Origin: Caldicellulosiruptor saccharolyticus DSM 8903
Lineage (GTDB): Bacteria > Bacillota > Thermoanaerobacteria > Caldicellulosiruptorales > Caldicellulosiruptoraceae
Length of the DNA stretch: 64,000 nucleotides
Assembly: GCF_000016545.1 (NCBI RefSeq)
Contig: NC_009437.1
Coordinates: 2,878,501-2,942,500, forward strand
Reading direction: 5' to 3'
Part shown: piece after piece, positions 48,684 through 57,590 of the stretch
Layout: every line of letters begins with the position of its first letter
Numbering within the stretch: position 1 is the stretch's first letter
The notes under the pieces: generated by a model
What the model saw: the letters and a program-made list of their open reading frames with translations, nothing else
Database searches by the model: none
Told to the model about the DNA's origin: nothing
Made by a program: the position numbers and the translations under genes

Positions 48684-49716
48684 ACTTTATGACCTCCAGT
48701 TTTTTGCTCTTGAGAGAATCCATTATAGCCCATGAAATCTCACATGCTCGAGCTCCATCTTCTACTCCAGGTTTAGGTTCTTCATCTTTCTTTATGCATC
48801 TTATAAAATACTCTTGAAGTCTTTTAGCACCGCCTTCTACATGGGAATGCCACATCACGTCTTTATATGTCATTCCCTTCACTAACATTCCAGGGTTAGC
48901 GTCAATTCCTCTTTCACTATTTATAGTCATATAATTTTTAAATTCGTCAATGTAGATATATCCTTCACTCCCTATAATTTCGAAACGTTTATCAGTAGCA
49001 GAATCTTTTGGAAATGCTCCACTCATGTCAATGCAGACAATACCACCTTTTTCTAAATATCCTATGGCTGCAAAATTGTCTTCTATTAAAGAATTCCCTC
49101 TCATATATTCATGAGCAACACCTATTACACTTGTTACCTCTTGATTACTTAACCATCTTACAAAATCCCACAAGTGTACGCTTGCTTCTAAAATCAGACC
49201 ACCACCTTTACTTCGGTCAAAGACCCATTCTCCATGGGTCACGTCGTGCCCTTTCATAGTAAAACGGAAATTCCCCCTTATATATTGAATTTCTCCTATT
49301 ACTCCCTGATCAATCATATCTTTTGCTTCCTGGGAAGAAATAGCAAATCTCTCAGGAAAACAGATTATAAATTTTCTATCGCTTTTCTTTACTATTTCTC
49401 GCAAAGAATTAACCTCTTGGGGGGTGAGAGCTAATGGTTTTTCACAAAGCACATGTTTATTAGCTTCTATGCTATCTTTTACAATTTGATAATGAGAAGT
49501 AGCAGGAGTTACTACATAAACTGCATTTATATCTTTTCGGTCCAATAATTGGCGGTAATCCTGATACACATCTGCACCATACAATTTCTCTGCAATTCTT
49601 AATTTCTGAGGATCTAAATCTGCTACAGCTTTCAATTTGCAATCTTCAATAAGAGTAGAATTTTTAGCATGTATTTGTCCCATCCATCCAAAGCCTATAA
49701 TACCTATATTTATCAT
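48667..49716 (-). CDS. Gfo/Idh/MocA-family oxidoreductase (2)
   Basis: About 349 residues. It begins MINIGIIGFGWMGQIHAKNS (NAD(P) loop GFGWMG), with HVLCEKPLALTPQEVNSL near residue 91 holding the catalytic Lys, and the conserved SVHLWDFVRWL region. The ATG at 49716 is chosen because AGGAG lies about 9 nt before it and the Rossmann strand starts at once; the ATG at 49755 has no such site. It is 43 bp after the dehydratase gene. Its pairing with a second family member suggests successive oxidation and reduction at different carbons, or two sugars. Confidence 0.88.
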   Translation of the reverse strand: MINIGIIGFGWMGQIHAKNSTLIEDCKLKAVADLDPQKLRIAEKLYGADVYQDYRQLLDRKDINAVYVVTPATSHYQIVKDSIEANKHVLCEKPLALTPQEVNSLREIVKKSDRKFIICFPERFAISSQEAKDMIDQGVIGEIQYIRGNFRFTMKGHDVTHGEWVFDRSKGGGLILEASVHLWDFVRWLSNQEVTSVIGVAHEYMRGNSLIEDNFAAIGYLEKGGIVCIDMSGAFPKDSATDKRFEIIGSEGYIYIDEFKNYMTINSERGIDANPGMLVKGMTYKDVMWHSHVEGGAKRLQEYFIRCIKKDEEPKPGVEDGARACEISWAIMDSLKSKKLEVIKYGKCE

Positions 49717-49759
49717 TTTCTTTCTCTCCTTTCTTAATAATAGTACGTTATTCAATCAC

Positions 49760-50944
49760 TCAAAATAGTGGTTCAAATTTTCTCTTTTCCACTGGATCTT
49801 TTTCAATAAATGCAAACTTCTTTATTATTTCATCAGTTACCTTTACTCCTAAACCAGGAATATCTCTCAGAATTTCAATATAGCCGTCTTCTACTTTTGG
49901 CATCTCAATTATAAGCTCATCACGGAGAGGATTGGGTGTTCGGTCAAACTCCATTATAAATGCATTTGGTGTTGAAGCAATAAAGTGCACATTAGCCATA
50001 AATCCTACACCAGATCCGAAAATATGTGGAGCACATTTCATATGAAATGCTGAAGCCATAGCCGCTATTTTTTTACACTCAGAAATTCCACCTGACCTTG
50101 TTACATCCGGTTGCAAAATATCTACTGCTCTTTTTACTATAAGTTCTTTAAATCCCCATCGTGTAAACTCATTCTCACCTGCGGCAATAGGAATACTTGT
50201 AGCTCTTGATAGATATGCATAACCATCAATATCATCCGGATGCAAAGGTTCTTCCAACCAGAAAATATTATACTTTTCGAGTTCTTTTGCTACCTTCAGT
50301 GCAGTATTTAGATCCCATGGAAAATCGGTATAACACTGTCCTGCATCTACCATTAAGTCAATCTCGGGGGGCAAAGCTTCCCTTAATGCTTTTACTTTTT
50401 CTATATCATTTCGCGGATCCTCTTCCCCAATACGAATCTTAAAACCTCGATATCCTTCTTTCACCATCTCTAAACCTTCTTTGATTAGCTCATCTATGGG
50501 TTTATCCATACCTGCACTGGCATATAATCTTATTTTCTTTCTATATGCTCCCCCTAACAACTCATATACAGGACGCTCCTGCCATTTTCCCAATATATCC
50601 CACAGGGCAACTTCTATCCCACTTATAATTGGAATTACAAAACCTTTTCTTCCCCAGTGAGCTGATCTTATATACATCTTTTGCCATAACTTTTCGATAT
50701 CAACTGGATCCTCACCTAATAACATTGGCTTGAACCGTTCTTCTATTACCTGAACTACAGCATGGGGAACATAGGTGGCTTCTCCTACCTCTCCTATCCC
50801 CTCTATTCCTTTATTTGTAGTAATTTTTACCAAAAGAGCATTGCGTTGGAGTGTAGTTCCTCCCGACCATTTCCATATCTCATTTTCTTTGTATCTATAA
50901 GAGAGAAGGATTGTTTCTATATTTTCTATTCTCAACTCACTCAT
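49760..50944 (-). CDS. Mandelate racemase/muconate-lactonizing-type acid-sugar dehydratase (enolase superfamily)
   Basis: 394 residues. The capping domain is followed by the barrel: Lys in GFKIRIGEE (about 168), metal ligands Asp in LMVDAGQCYTD, Glu in FWLEEPLHPDD and Glu in AAGENEFTRWG, then QPDVTRSGG and the His in CAPHIFGSGVGF near 296. This KxR plus His/Asp arrangement is that of the mandelate racemase subgroup, mostly aldonate/aldarate dehydratases that make 2-keto-3-deoxy acids. The DapA-type aldolase in the same operon could then split the product. Substrate not determined. Confidence 0.88.
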   Translation of the reverse strand: MSELRIENIETILLSYRYKENEIWKWSGGTTLQRNALLVKITTNKGIEGIGEVGEATYVPHAVVQVIEERFKPMLLGEDPVDIEKLWQKMYIRSAHWGRKGFVIPIISGIEVALWDILGKWQERPVYELLGGAYRKKIRLYASAGMDKPIDELIKEGLEMVKEGYRGFKIRIGEEDPRNDIEKVKALREALPPEIDLMVDAGQCYTDFPWDLNTALKVAKELEKYNIFWLEEPLHPDDIDGYAYLSRATSIPIAAGENEFTRWGFKELIVKRAVDILQPDVTRSGGISECKKIAAMASAFHMKCAPHIFGSGVGFMANVHFIASTPNAFIMEFDRTPNPLRDELIIEMPKVEDGYIEILRDIPGLGVKVTDEIIKKFAFIEKDPVEKRKFEPLF

Positions 50945-50969
50945 CTTGTATTGATTCCTCCCCTTTTCC

Positions 50970-51824
50970 TTATTCTTTTACAGCGCCCATTGTAAATCCT
51001 TGAACAAGATATTTTTCCATTAAAAGAAACACTATAACACCTGGTAGACATGCAATTATAGAACCTGCCATTATTTGTCCCCAATTTATTCGACCGTGTT
51101 CACCTTGCATCATGGCAATTCCAACAGTAATTGTGCGCATTTCCTCACTTCTTGTAAGTGTGAGAGCAAAAAGATATTCCTGCCACGCAAGTACAAATGC
51201 AAACATTGCTACTGCAACTACACCTGGTAAAGCAAGCGGCAAGATAATTCGAAACAAGATTTGTAATCTCCCGCATCCTTCTATCCTCGCTGCTTCTTCT
51301 AACGAAACAGGTATAGTATCAAAGTATCCTTTTAACATCCATGTACAGAAGGGAAGAGTAAACGTAGAATAAGCTATTAACAATGCCCAGTAAGTATCTA
51401 TTAAACGCAATTTATTCATAATTGTAAATAGAGGAATTGCCAAAAGCATACCGGGAAATATCTGGACAATTATTAATACAATCGAGAAAAGAAATCTACC
51501 TTTAAAGTTAAATCGAGAAATTCCGTATCCTGCAAATACGCTTACAAGAGTACCTATCAGCATGTTAAGCAAAGCTACTATCAAGCTGTTTTTTAAATAG
51601 TAACTAAAATAAGTATCATTCCAAATACCTACATAGTTACTAAAAGAGAAGCTACGGGGAAGTAATTTGGGAATTGTTAAAAATATTTCATCTGGTTGTT
51701 TGAAAGAAGTTGAAATCATCCAGAAAAAAGGAGAAAGATTAACAATACTAATGATAATTAATATGATATACACCACCGTTAGCGTTAACTTTTTTCTTTT
51801 TTGTTGACTTTTTAGCCAGCTCAT
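50970..51824 (-). CDS. ABC transporter permease, MalG type
   Basis: 284 residues, six membrane helices. The EAA loop is EEAARIEGCGRLQILFRIILPLALPGVVAVAMFAF (about 177-211) and the typical ending KYLVQGFTMGAVKE is present. It forms the importer channel with the MalF-type permease 19 bp upstream. No ATPase gene is in the operon, so a shared one is inferred. Confidence 0.93.
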   Translation of the reverse strand: MSWLKSQQKRKKLTLTVVYIILIIISIVNLSPFFWMISTSFKQPDEIFLTIPKLLPRSFSFSNYVGIWNDTYFSYYLKNSLIVALLNMLIGTLVSVFAGYGISRFNFKGRFLFSIVLIIVQIFPGMLLAIPLFTIMNKLRLIDTYWALLIAYSTFTLPFCTWMLKGYFDTIPVSLEEAARIEGCGRLQILFRIILPLALPGVVAVAMFAFVLAWQEYLFALTLTRSEEMRTITVGIAMMQGEHGRINWGQIMAGSIIACLPGVIVFLLMEKYLVQGFTMGAVKE

Positions 51825-51843
51825 CTTCTTCTCACCTTACCCT

Positions 51844-52725
51844 TTACTCATTTGCCATCAGTCTTTTTACATATACATAAATTGGCCCTACCATTAAAAT
51901 GAGCATTATTGTGGCCACTGCTGATGCATAACTTACTTGAAATGACTGTAAAAATAATTCATAGCTGAATACCGGCATCGTCAATGTTGCAGTGCCAGGA
52001 CCACCTCTGGTCATAACTTGAATAATATCAAATTGATTAAAATTCCATATAGAAGTCAAAATTGCAGTAATTAATGCTATATTTTTTACTGACGGAATGG
52101 TTATATAAATCAACTTGTGAAAACCACTTGCTCCATCCACTTCTGCTGCTTCATATAAGTCCTTACTAATTGATTGAAGCCCCGCCAAAATTACTAACAC
52201 TACAAAGGGAATTGCTTTCCATAAAGCAGCTACAACAACTGCACCAAATGTCAAATGTGGGTCCCCCAACCATGCTTTGTAAGTCTTTATAATATGAAAC
52301 TTCCATAATAGATAATTGATCAATCCATATTGCTCAGAGTATAACCATTTCCAAATTATGGCCGCTATTGAATTTGGAATTAACCACGGAATCAAGATAA
52401 GAGTTCTGAAAATTTTTCTACCTTTAATGTCTGTGTTAAGTAATAAAGCAATGAAAAAACCTATAATCATTTCTCCTATTAAGATAATTATCGTCCATAA
52501 AACAGACTGTTTAAATGAAATCCAAAAAAGCGGGTCATGGAGCAAATTTATATAATTCTGTAATCCTATAAATTTAGTGGGTCTAACAATTAGTAAGTTT
52601 ATGTTCAAAAAACTATTAATAATTCCTGTAACAAGGGGATAAATAAGAATGACTACTATTAAAATTGCAGATGGCATAATTAAAAGATATGGTGTAAGTT
52701 TTTCACTCCGCAGTAATTTTACCAT
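51844..52725 (-). CDS. ABC transporter permease, MalF type
   Basis: 293 residues. It starts with a short cytosolic tail and the first helix (TPYLLIMPSAILIVVILIYPLVTGI). The MalF-family loop NFLGLxNY-like FIGLQNYINLLHDPLFW and the EAA motif YEAAEVDGASGFHKLIYITIPSVKNIALI are present. The substrate is probably a sugar or sugar acid used by the same operon. A GC-rich hairpin separates it from the binding-protein gene. Confidence 0.93.
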   Translation of the reverse strand: MVKLLRSEKLTPYLLIMPSAILIVVILIYPLVTGIINSFLNINLLIVRPTKFIGLQNYINLLHDPLFWISFKQSVLWTIIILIGEMIIGFFIALLLNTDIKGRKIFRTLILIPWLIPNSIAAIIWKWLYSEQYGLINYLLWKFHIIKTYKAWLGDPHLTFGAVVVAALWKAIPFVVLVILAGLQSISKDLYEAAEVDGASGFHKLIYITIPSVKNIALITAILTSIWNFNQFDIIQVMTRGGPGTATLTMPVFSYELFLQSFQVSYASAVATIMLILMVGPIYVYVKRLMANE

Positions 52726-52761
52726 CTTTCCACCTTCCCTTAATGCACATTATAACTTCTG

Positions 52762-52801
52762 TGGGGGTAGAGTAATTATGTTTAAAGCTCCTCCACCCCC
52801 A
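52762..52801 (-). terminator. Intercistronic hairpin after the second binding-protein gene
   Basis: TGGGGGT (52762-52768) pairs with ACCCCCA (52795-52801), with further GAG/CTC pairing inside. As in the first importer operon, the hairpin sits between binding protein and permease and probably sets their relative expression. Confidence 0.6.
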
Positions 52802-52819
52802 CCCATTTCCTATCTCTTT

Positions 52820-54178
52820 TTACTTCATCCTATGAAGTTGTTCTAAGGCGTCATGAAGTTCTTTTAGTCCTTGTTGAACATCTTTTTGCCCCATCAACAT
52901 CTGTTGAATAGTCTTTCCTACATAAAGTGCCTTAAATGTTTCCCATTTTGGATCCATTGGTGGAATGACTGAATATTTTGTTCCCTCAATGAACGGTTGC
53001 AGCAGCGGTTCGTAAGTCTTTTTTGCATACTCAATATAACTCTTTGTCCATAACAGAGAGTCGGCACCTTTACAGTATGCTTCAGCATATGTCAAACCAT
53101 TTGGCATTTTAGTAGTGTAAAGGAAGTATAGGTATTGCCAACTTTCTTTTTTCTTTGTAGAAGCCTGCAAAATATTGAAGGTGTTTGGATAACCTCTTGA
53201 AGCTCTTCCACCTGGACCAGCTACCATCAAAGCAGTTCCCCATTTTCCTTCAATCTTTGGCCCTTTTTGATGGACTGAGCCTACAACCCATGCACCATTA
53301 TACATCATCGCAAATTTTCCAGACACAAATCCATTTGTTACTGCTTCCCAATCCATATCTACTAACGTAGGTGGTGAAATTTTATATTTTCTTACTAAGT
53401 CAACCATAAATTGGGTACCTTTAACCGCTTCAGGATCAAGAAGTTTGGAAACCCATCTTTTCTGTTTTGCATCATATACTGAAACCTTTGCACCTGCTTG
53501 TTGCATAAAGTTAACCCAATAATCATTTGCATTTTCTGCTTGAACTGGCCAACCAAATCCCCACTGGTCAATTACTCCATCATTGTTCAAATCCTTTGTT
53601 AATTTCATACCATATTTTACTAAGTCATCCCATGTTTGTGGTGGTTTATTGGGATCCAAACCTGCTTTCTGGAATAAATCTTTTCTGTAGAATAACTGCC
53701 ATGTACACCCTTCCTGGGGCAAACCATCTATGCGTCCCTTTTGGTTAGTCACAATTTTCAATGCAGCAGGCAGAAAACTTTGAAGCATACTCTTTGGAAT
53801 CATGTCAGTTATATCTGCTAATGCACCAATGTCTCTTAGATATGCTACCATTGGCGGGTTACAAATTACAATATCAGGTGCTCGACCACCCATGATAGAC
53901 GTCATGAGCTGAGATGGGGCATCTGTCCAGCTTACCCTTGTTTCTTTAATCTGGATGTTTGGATACTTCTTCTCAAACGCTTTTATAGATTCTTCTAATA
54001 CTTTCAGCATACCGGGTACCCAAGTGGTGTGGAAAAATTCAATTGTCACTTTCTTTTGAGTAGAAACCTTTTGTGACGTCGAAGAAGTTTTACTGAATGT
54101 ATACACTCCCAAAATGCTTAAGGTAAATACTACAAGCACCAAACAAGCAATTAACTTTTCAAGCATTTTCTTCTTCAT
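52820..54178 (-). CDS. Extracellular solute-binding protein, MalE-like (family 1)
   Basis: 452 residues. Residues about 7-30 are a basic, hydrophobic export signal (LEKLIACLVLVVFTLSILGVYTF) without a lipobox Cys after the core. The mature part starts KVTIEFFHTTWVPGMLKVLEESIKAFEKKYPNIQIKE and holds MTSIMGGRAPDIVICNPP and FVSGKFAMMYNGAWVVGSV, the sugar-binding cleft strands of CUT1 proteins. It lies between the aldolase gene and MalF/MalG. Sugar specificity unknown. Confidence 0.9.
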   Translation of the reverse strand: MKKKMLEKLIACLVLVVFTLSILGVYTFSKTSSTSQKVSTQKKVTIEFFHTTWVPGMLKVLEESIKAFEKKYPNIQIKETRVSWTDAPSQLMTSIMGGRAPDIVICNPPMVAYLRDIGALADITDMIPKSMLQSFLPAALKIVTNQKGRIDGLPQEGCTWQLFYRKDLFQKAGLDPNKPPQTWDDLVKYGMKLTKDLNNDGVIDQWGFGWPVQAENANDYWVNFMQQAGAKVSVYDAKQKRWVSKLLDPEAVKGTQFMVDLVRKYKISPPTLVDMDWEAVTNGFVSGKFAMMYNGAWVVGSVHQKGPKIEGKWGTALMVAGPGGRASRGYPNTFNILQASTKKKESWQYLYFLYTTKMPNGLTYAEAYCKGADSLLWTKSYIEYAKKTYEPLLQPFIEGTKYSVIPPMDPKWETFKALYVGKTIQQMLMGQKDVQQGLKELHDALEQLHRMK

Positions 54179-54233
54179 AATAATCTTACCTCCCCTATTT
54201 TTATTTTAATTTTTAATTACTGCCTTGATTCAT

Positions 54234-55124
54234 TTAAACGTTTAAGCCAGTTTCCTCACTTAAGAGATTTTCCAACGCATTTCGCATCTTCTCATATATC
54301 CTGCTGTATTCACTTGTATTCGGTAGAGGAACTACTACCTGTTTGTGAGGACCTACTTCAAAACCACGAATAGACATCGCTATTCTGTAACCCACAGGGA
54401 AAGGAAATTTCTCTATTAGTTTTACTATTTCTGCAACTCTGAACTGTAACTCTTTTGCTTTTTGATGGTCGTTGTTTTCAAATAGAGAATATATTTCGGT
54501 TACTATTTCCGGCACAACTGCCGCCATTCCACTCATGCTCCCTGAGCATCCCATGTACAAAGCAGGCAAGAGTATGTCATCATTTCCTGTCATCACTGAA
54601 AAATCTTTTTTATGCTTACGCGATAAAATAATGTAATACATTAAATTTTGCATACTGCCACTGCTGTCTTTTATGCCTATTACTTTCTCATGTAAGATCA
54701 ACTTTTCTATTACACCAGGCGGCAATCTATTCGTACGAAATGGAATGTCATATAATACTACGTTGATAGGAATTTTCTCTAAAACCTGAAGATAAAATTG
54801 ATATATTTCCTCCTCTTTCAATGGAACATAGTAAGGGGGAGAAATAACTACAGCAGGACACCCTTTACTTGCTGCAAATTTTGCTATCTTGAGAGTATTT
54901 TCAACACAACTCGAACATGCACCAGGTACTACTGGTACTCTACCTTGCGCTTCCTGGGATACAATCTCAATAACTTTGCAAATATACTCTACTGAATGAT
55001 GAAAGAATTCTCCTACTGAACCTGTTGGGAAGAGACCTTTTATTCCTTTTTCAATTAGAAAGTTAACAATTTTCCGAAGTTCGTTTTCATTTATTTCGCC
55101 ATCTTGAGTGTAAGGTGTAACCAT
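54234..55124 (-). CDS. DapA/N-acetylneuraminate-lyase-family aldolase
   Basis: 296 residues of Schiff-base TIM barrel. Visible: LFPTGSVGEFFHHSVEY (carboxylate-binding GTTGE-type loop), the Tyr in INVVLYDIPFRTNR (about 130), the Lys in VIGIKDSSGSM (about 157), and GCSGSMSGMAAVVPE. The family cleaves or forms 2-keto-3-deoxy acids or dihydrodipicolinate. In this operon, cleavage of a 2-keto-3-deoxy sugar acid from the dehydratase is the likely role. The ATG at 55124 leaves out the usual first strand. The frame extends upstream (FTLKGPFAAMVTP) to an ATT at 55154 with GGGGG 8 nt before it, which may be the true start. Confidence 0.87.
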   Translation of the reverse strand: MVTPYTQDGEINENELRKIVNFLIEKGIKGLFPTGSVGEFFHHSVEYICKVIEIVSQEAQGRVPVVPGACSSCVENTLKIAKFAASKGCPAVVISPPYYVPLKEEEIYQFYLQVLEKIPINVVLYDIPFRTNRLPPGVIEKLILHEKVIGIKDSSGSMQNLMYYIILSRKHKKDFSVMTGNDDILLPALYMGCSGSMSGMAAVVPEIVTEIYSLFENNDHQKAKELQFRVAEIVKLIEKFPFPVGYRIAMSIRGFEVGPHKQVVVPLPNTSEYSRIYEKMRNALENLLSEETGLNV

Positions 55125-55219
55125 TGCTGCGAAAGGTCCTTTTAGAGTAAAAATGAGAATCGCCCCCTTTTTATATAAAAGTAACCACTGGTGAAAGTTA
55201 GTAAATAGGTTTAATGTAT

Positions 55220-55254
55220 ATTCATATTTATGAACAGTATACGTATATATGAAT
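55220..55254. promoter_or_regulatory. Candidate operator cluster
   Basis: TTCATA-TT-TATGAA (55221-55234) is an interrupted palindrome, and ATTCATAT (55220-55227) is repeated inverted as ATATGAAT (55247-55254). The cluster lies immediately downstream of the -10 box, a good place for a repressor such as the IclR protein encoded in the operon. Confidence 0.5.
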
Positions 55255-55265
55255 CTTTTACTTTA

Positions 55266-55294
55266 AGTATAATGTATTTTTATTTTCATGTCAA
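55266..55294 (-). promoter_or_regulatory. Promoter of the sugar-acid operon, possibly IS-derived -35
   Basis: On the minus strand TTGACA (55294-55289) and TATACT (55271-55266) are 17 bp apart. TTGACA coincides with the left end of the IS256-like element, whose right end (56764-56769) also carries an outward TTGACA, so the promoter may be an IS/host hybrid. Confidence 0.65.
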
Positions 55295-56769
55295 GAGTTT
55301 TTTAAAGGTGTTCCTCGAATAGGTGTAGAGATATTTACCTCAGCGAAAGAATGTGCGAAGATAGTGGGGAAAAACTCATAAAAAGAGTTGAGGCTGCCTC
55401 TATCCTGATATGAATATAATTTAAAAAAAGTGAAAAATTTCCTTCAAAAGAAACACCAAAAACTACCAAAAGAAAGTTAAAATAAAATTGTGTCCATTGT
55501 AGAATTAGTATTGAAATAATTATAAAAAGAGATTTCATGATTATGGTTAAAAATTAAATTTTTGGAGCTGGCAAAAATATAGCTATCGAACAAGTGCTAA
55601 ATATATATTGCTCTAAAGATAATCCTACTCGCCCAGCTTTAAAACAGCTTTTGGAAAACTTGCTCGATTGCTTTATGTTATCAGAAAGAACTGTTTACCT
55701 TGCTAAAAACGAAAACGATAAAGGCAATGGTTTTTACGGCAGAAAACTTGCAACACCTGTTGGCAGCCTTGAAATTTCTGTTCCTCGCACACGCTCTGGT
55801 AACTTTCGACCTTCCATTCTCCCTGACCGCTACAAAAGGGTTGACAGCTCATACACTGACCTGCTCATGTCTTTAGTCGCCAATGGTTACTCAGAAAGTT
55901 CTCTTGTCCAAACTCTTAAAAGCATGAATCTGCCTTATTCTGAAGACGAAATCGAAAAAATCAAAAACGATCTTAAAAACGAGCTTCAACTTTTCAAACA
56001 AAGAGAACTTCCTGAAAGTGCTTTTGCTCTTATCATTGACGGTTACCATTGCGAAATTAAAGATAACTCAAAAGTTAAACAAGCTACTTGCTACGTCGTG
56101 CTTGGCATTGATTTAGAAGGCAAAAAAGATATCTTCGGTATCTACACTTTCTTCGGCAAAGAAAACAAAGCCGATTGGATGAGAGTCTTTGACGACTTAA
56201 TTACAAGAAGTCTTAAAAAAGTCTTAATAGTTGTAAGCGATGATTTTCCAGGCATTATCGATGCTGTTAGACTCGCTTATCCCCTTGCCGACCATAAGCT
56301 TATTCACCTTCAACGCAATGTCAGAAAACATATGGCAAAAGATGATGCTTCCGTTTTCAACAAAGAGCTTGATAAACTAAGAACTTCCTCTGCTGATTTT
56401 GACGAAGCTATTTCAAAGTTCAAACTTCTTTGTGAGCAATACTCCTCAAAATATCCTCGATTCATAAAAGGTATTTGCGAAAAAGCAGAGTTCTATCTTG
56501 CACATATGAGGTATCCTGAAGATTTAAGAAAGTACATTTATACTACTAATGCTGTAGAAAGCGTAAACAGTATGATTGAAAAGATAAGAATAAACTCCGG
56601 TGGTTATTTTCAATCTGTAGAAGTTTTAGAGATAAACATATATTTACAAAGAGAAAACTTGCGTCGAGGCAAGTGGAAAAACGGAGTACCTATTCTTAAA
56701 AAATGTAGTTACAATATATTACAGCTCTACAATATACGCTATTGATGTGGAAACACAAAATTCTTGACA
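55289..56769 (+). mobile_element. IS256-like insertion sequence (approximate ends)
   Basis: About 1.48 kb with an intact-looking transposase. Both ends read outward into CTTGACA preceded by a related GGaA-ACAC-type stretch (left 55289-55318, right about 56747-56769), which I take as diverged terminal repeats. No target duplication is seen (left flank tattttca, right flank agtctcca). On the right it cuts integrase copy 2. Confidence 0.6.
55594..56745 (+). CDS. IS256/Mutator-family transposase, intact
   Basis: 383 residues from a GTG. The N-terminal region has NGFYGRKLATPVGSLEISVPRTRSGNFRPSILPDRYKRVD. The DDE core shows ALIIDGYHCEIKDNSKVKQATCYVVLGID (first Asp), VLIVVSDDFPGIIDAVRLAYPLADH (second), and YIYTTNAVESVNSMIEKIR (Glu). 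The frame is open upstream to about 55558, so translation may start earlier; no clear ribosome-binding site is seen. Codon use is richer in C-ending codons (CTT/CTC, TTC, AAC) than the neighbouring sugar genes, a sign of separate origin. It belongs to a different subgroup from the decayed element at 10.7-12.3 kb. Confidence 0.9.
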   Translation: MLNIYCSKDNPTRPALKQLLENLLDCFMLSERTVYLAKNENDKGNGFYGRKLATPVGSLEISVPRTRSGNFRPSILPDRYKRVDSSYTDLLMSLVANGYSESSLVQTLKSMNLPYSEDEIEKIKNDLKNELQLFKQRELPESAFALIIDGYHCEIKDNSKVKQATCYVVLGIDLEGKKDIFGIYTFFGKENKADWMRVFDDLITRSLKKVLIVVSDDFPGIIDAVRLAYPLADHKLIHLQRNVRKHMAKDDASVFNKELDKLRTSSADFDEAISKFKLLCEQYSSKYPRFIKGICEKAEFYLAHMRYPEDLRKYIYTTNAVESVNSMIEKIRINSGGYFQSVEVLEINIYLQRENLRRGKWKNGVPILKKCSYNILQLYNIRY

Positions 56770-56775
56770 AGTCTC

Positions 56776-57472
56776 CAGGTGGTACAGGAATTGTTCTTAT
56801 ACCTGCTGCTGTTTTGGGTTCTTGGAACGCTAACATCGTTTTTGTTGGCAGGCTCTTGTCATATGTTTTTATTCTTCTGAGTGACCTTTTTATTGTTATT
56901 GTTCCCTCTTTAAGATTTACACAATCCCATTTCAAAACGAGAAGCTCACCAAGTCTAACACCGCTTGCAAGAGCCAGCAAAAAAGCTGGTTTTAGTCTTT
57001 CACCTTCCAAGGCAGCTACAAACCTTTTCTGCTCTTCCAATGTTAAAACTCTAATTTCCTTTTTGGTCTTTGCTTTCGGCAGCGTTGTTGCTTCACTTAC
57101 ATTCCTTACTACTAACCCATTTTTTAAAGCTTGGTCTAAAGCTGAGTGCAATATAACATGAATATGTTTTATAGTTGACAAAGAAAGTCCACTTTCATGT
57201 TTGGAGTTGTACAATGCTTGCAGGTGTTCAGGTCTTAAATCCTTGAGTTTATAATGTCCAATAGAAGGAACAATATGATTGTTGATAAGACTTTCATAGT
57301 CTTGGAAAGTTGAAGGTCGCAATGTCTGTTTTTTATATTCCCAAAGCCAAGTATTAAGCCAGTCTTTGACAAGCATTCTTGCAGGGTCAACATATATTCC
57401 ATTTGCTAAGTCGTTCAGTGCTTTGGCTATCTTGTCGGCAACTTCCTGTCTTGTCTTGCCATAGAAATACTG
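56776..57472. repeat. 697-bp direct repeat, right copy (internal integrase fragment)
   Basis: Same length and orientation as 6624-7320, differing at about six positions by eye. On its left the IS256-like element begins within 6 bp; on its right the integrase N-terminus continues. Confidence 0.92.
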
Positions 57473-57589
57473 CCGTTTTTGTCTGCCGTTTTCATCTCTT
57501 CCTATGGTGATTTGACCACACCAAAGCCCATCTTTTCTTTTGTATATGCTGCCTTCATTATTCCCTCTCTTTTTTGTTTTGGTAGGCAT
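56776..57589 (-). pseudogene. Tyrosine integrase, copy 2 (C-terminus removed)
   Basis: Starts at ATG 57589 behind AGAGGTG. The first 58 residues are the AP2-like arm-binding domain (GSIYKRKDGLWCGQITIGRDENGRQKRQYFYGKTRQEVADKI). The core-binding domain and the first part of the catalytic domain follow up to RTIPVPP, including SGVRLGELL. The frame then enters the IS and stops at 56696. The catalytic HxLRH and Tyr are missing, so this copy is inactive. It is the complement of copy 1: together they contain every part of one complete integrase. Confidence 0.9.
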
Positions 57590-57590
57590 T

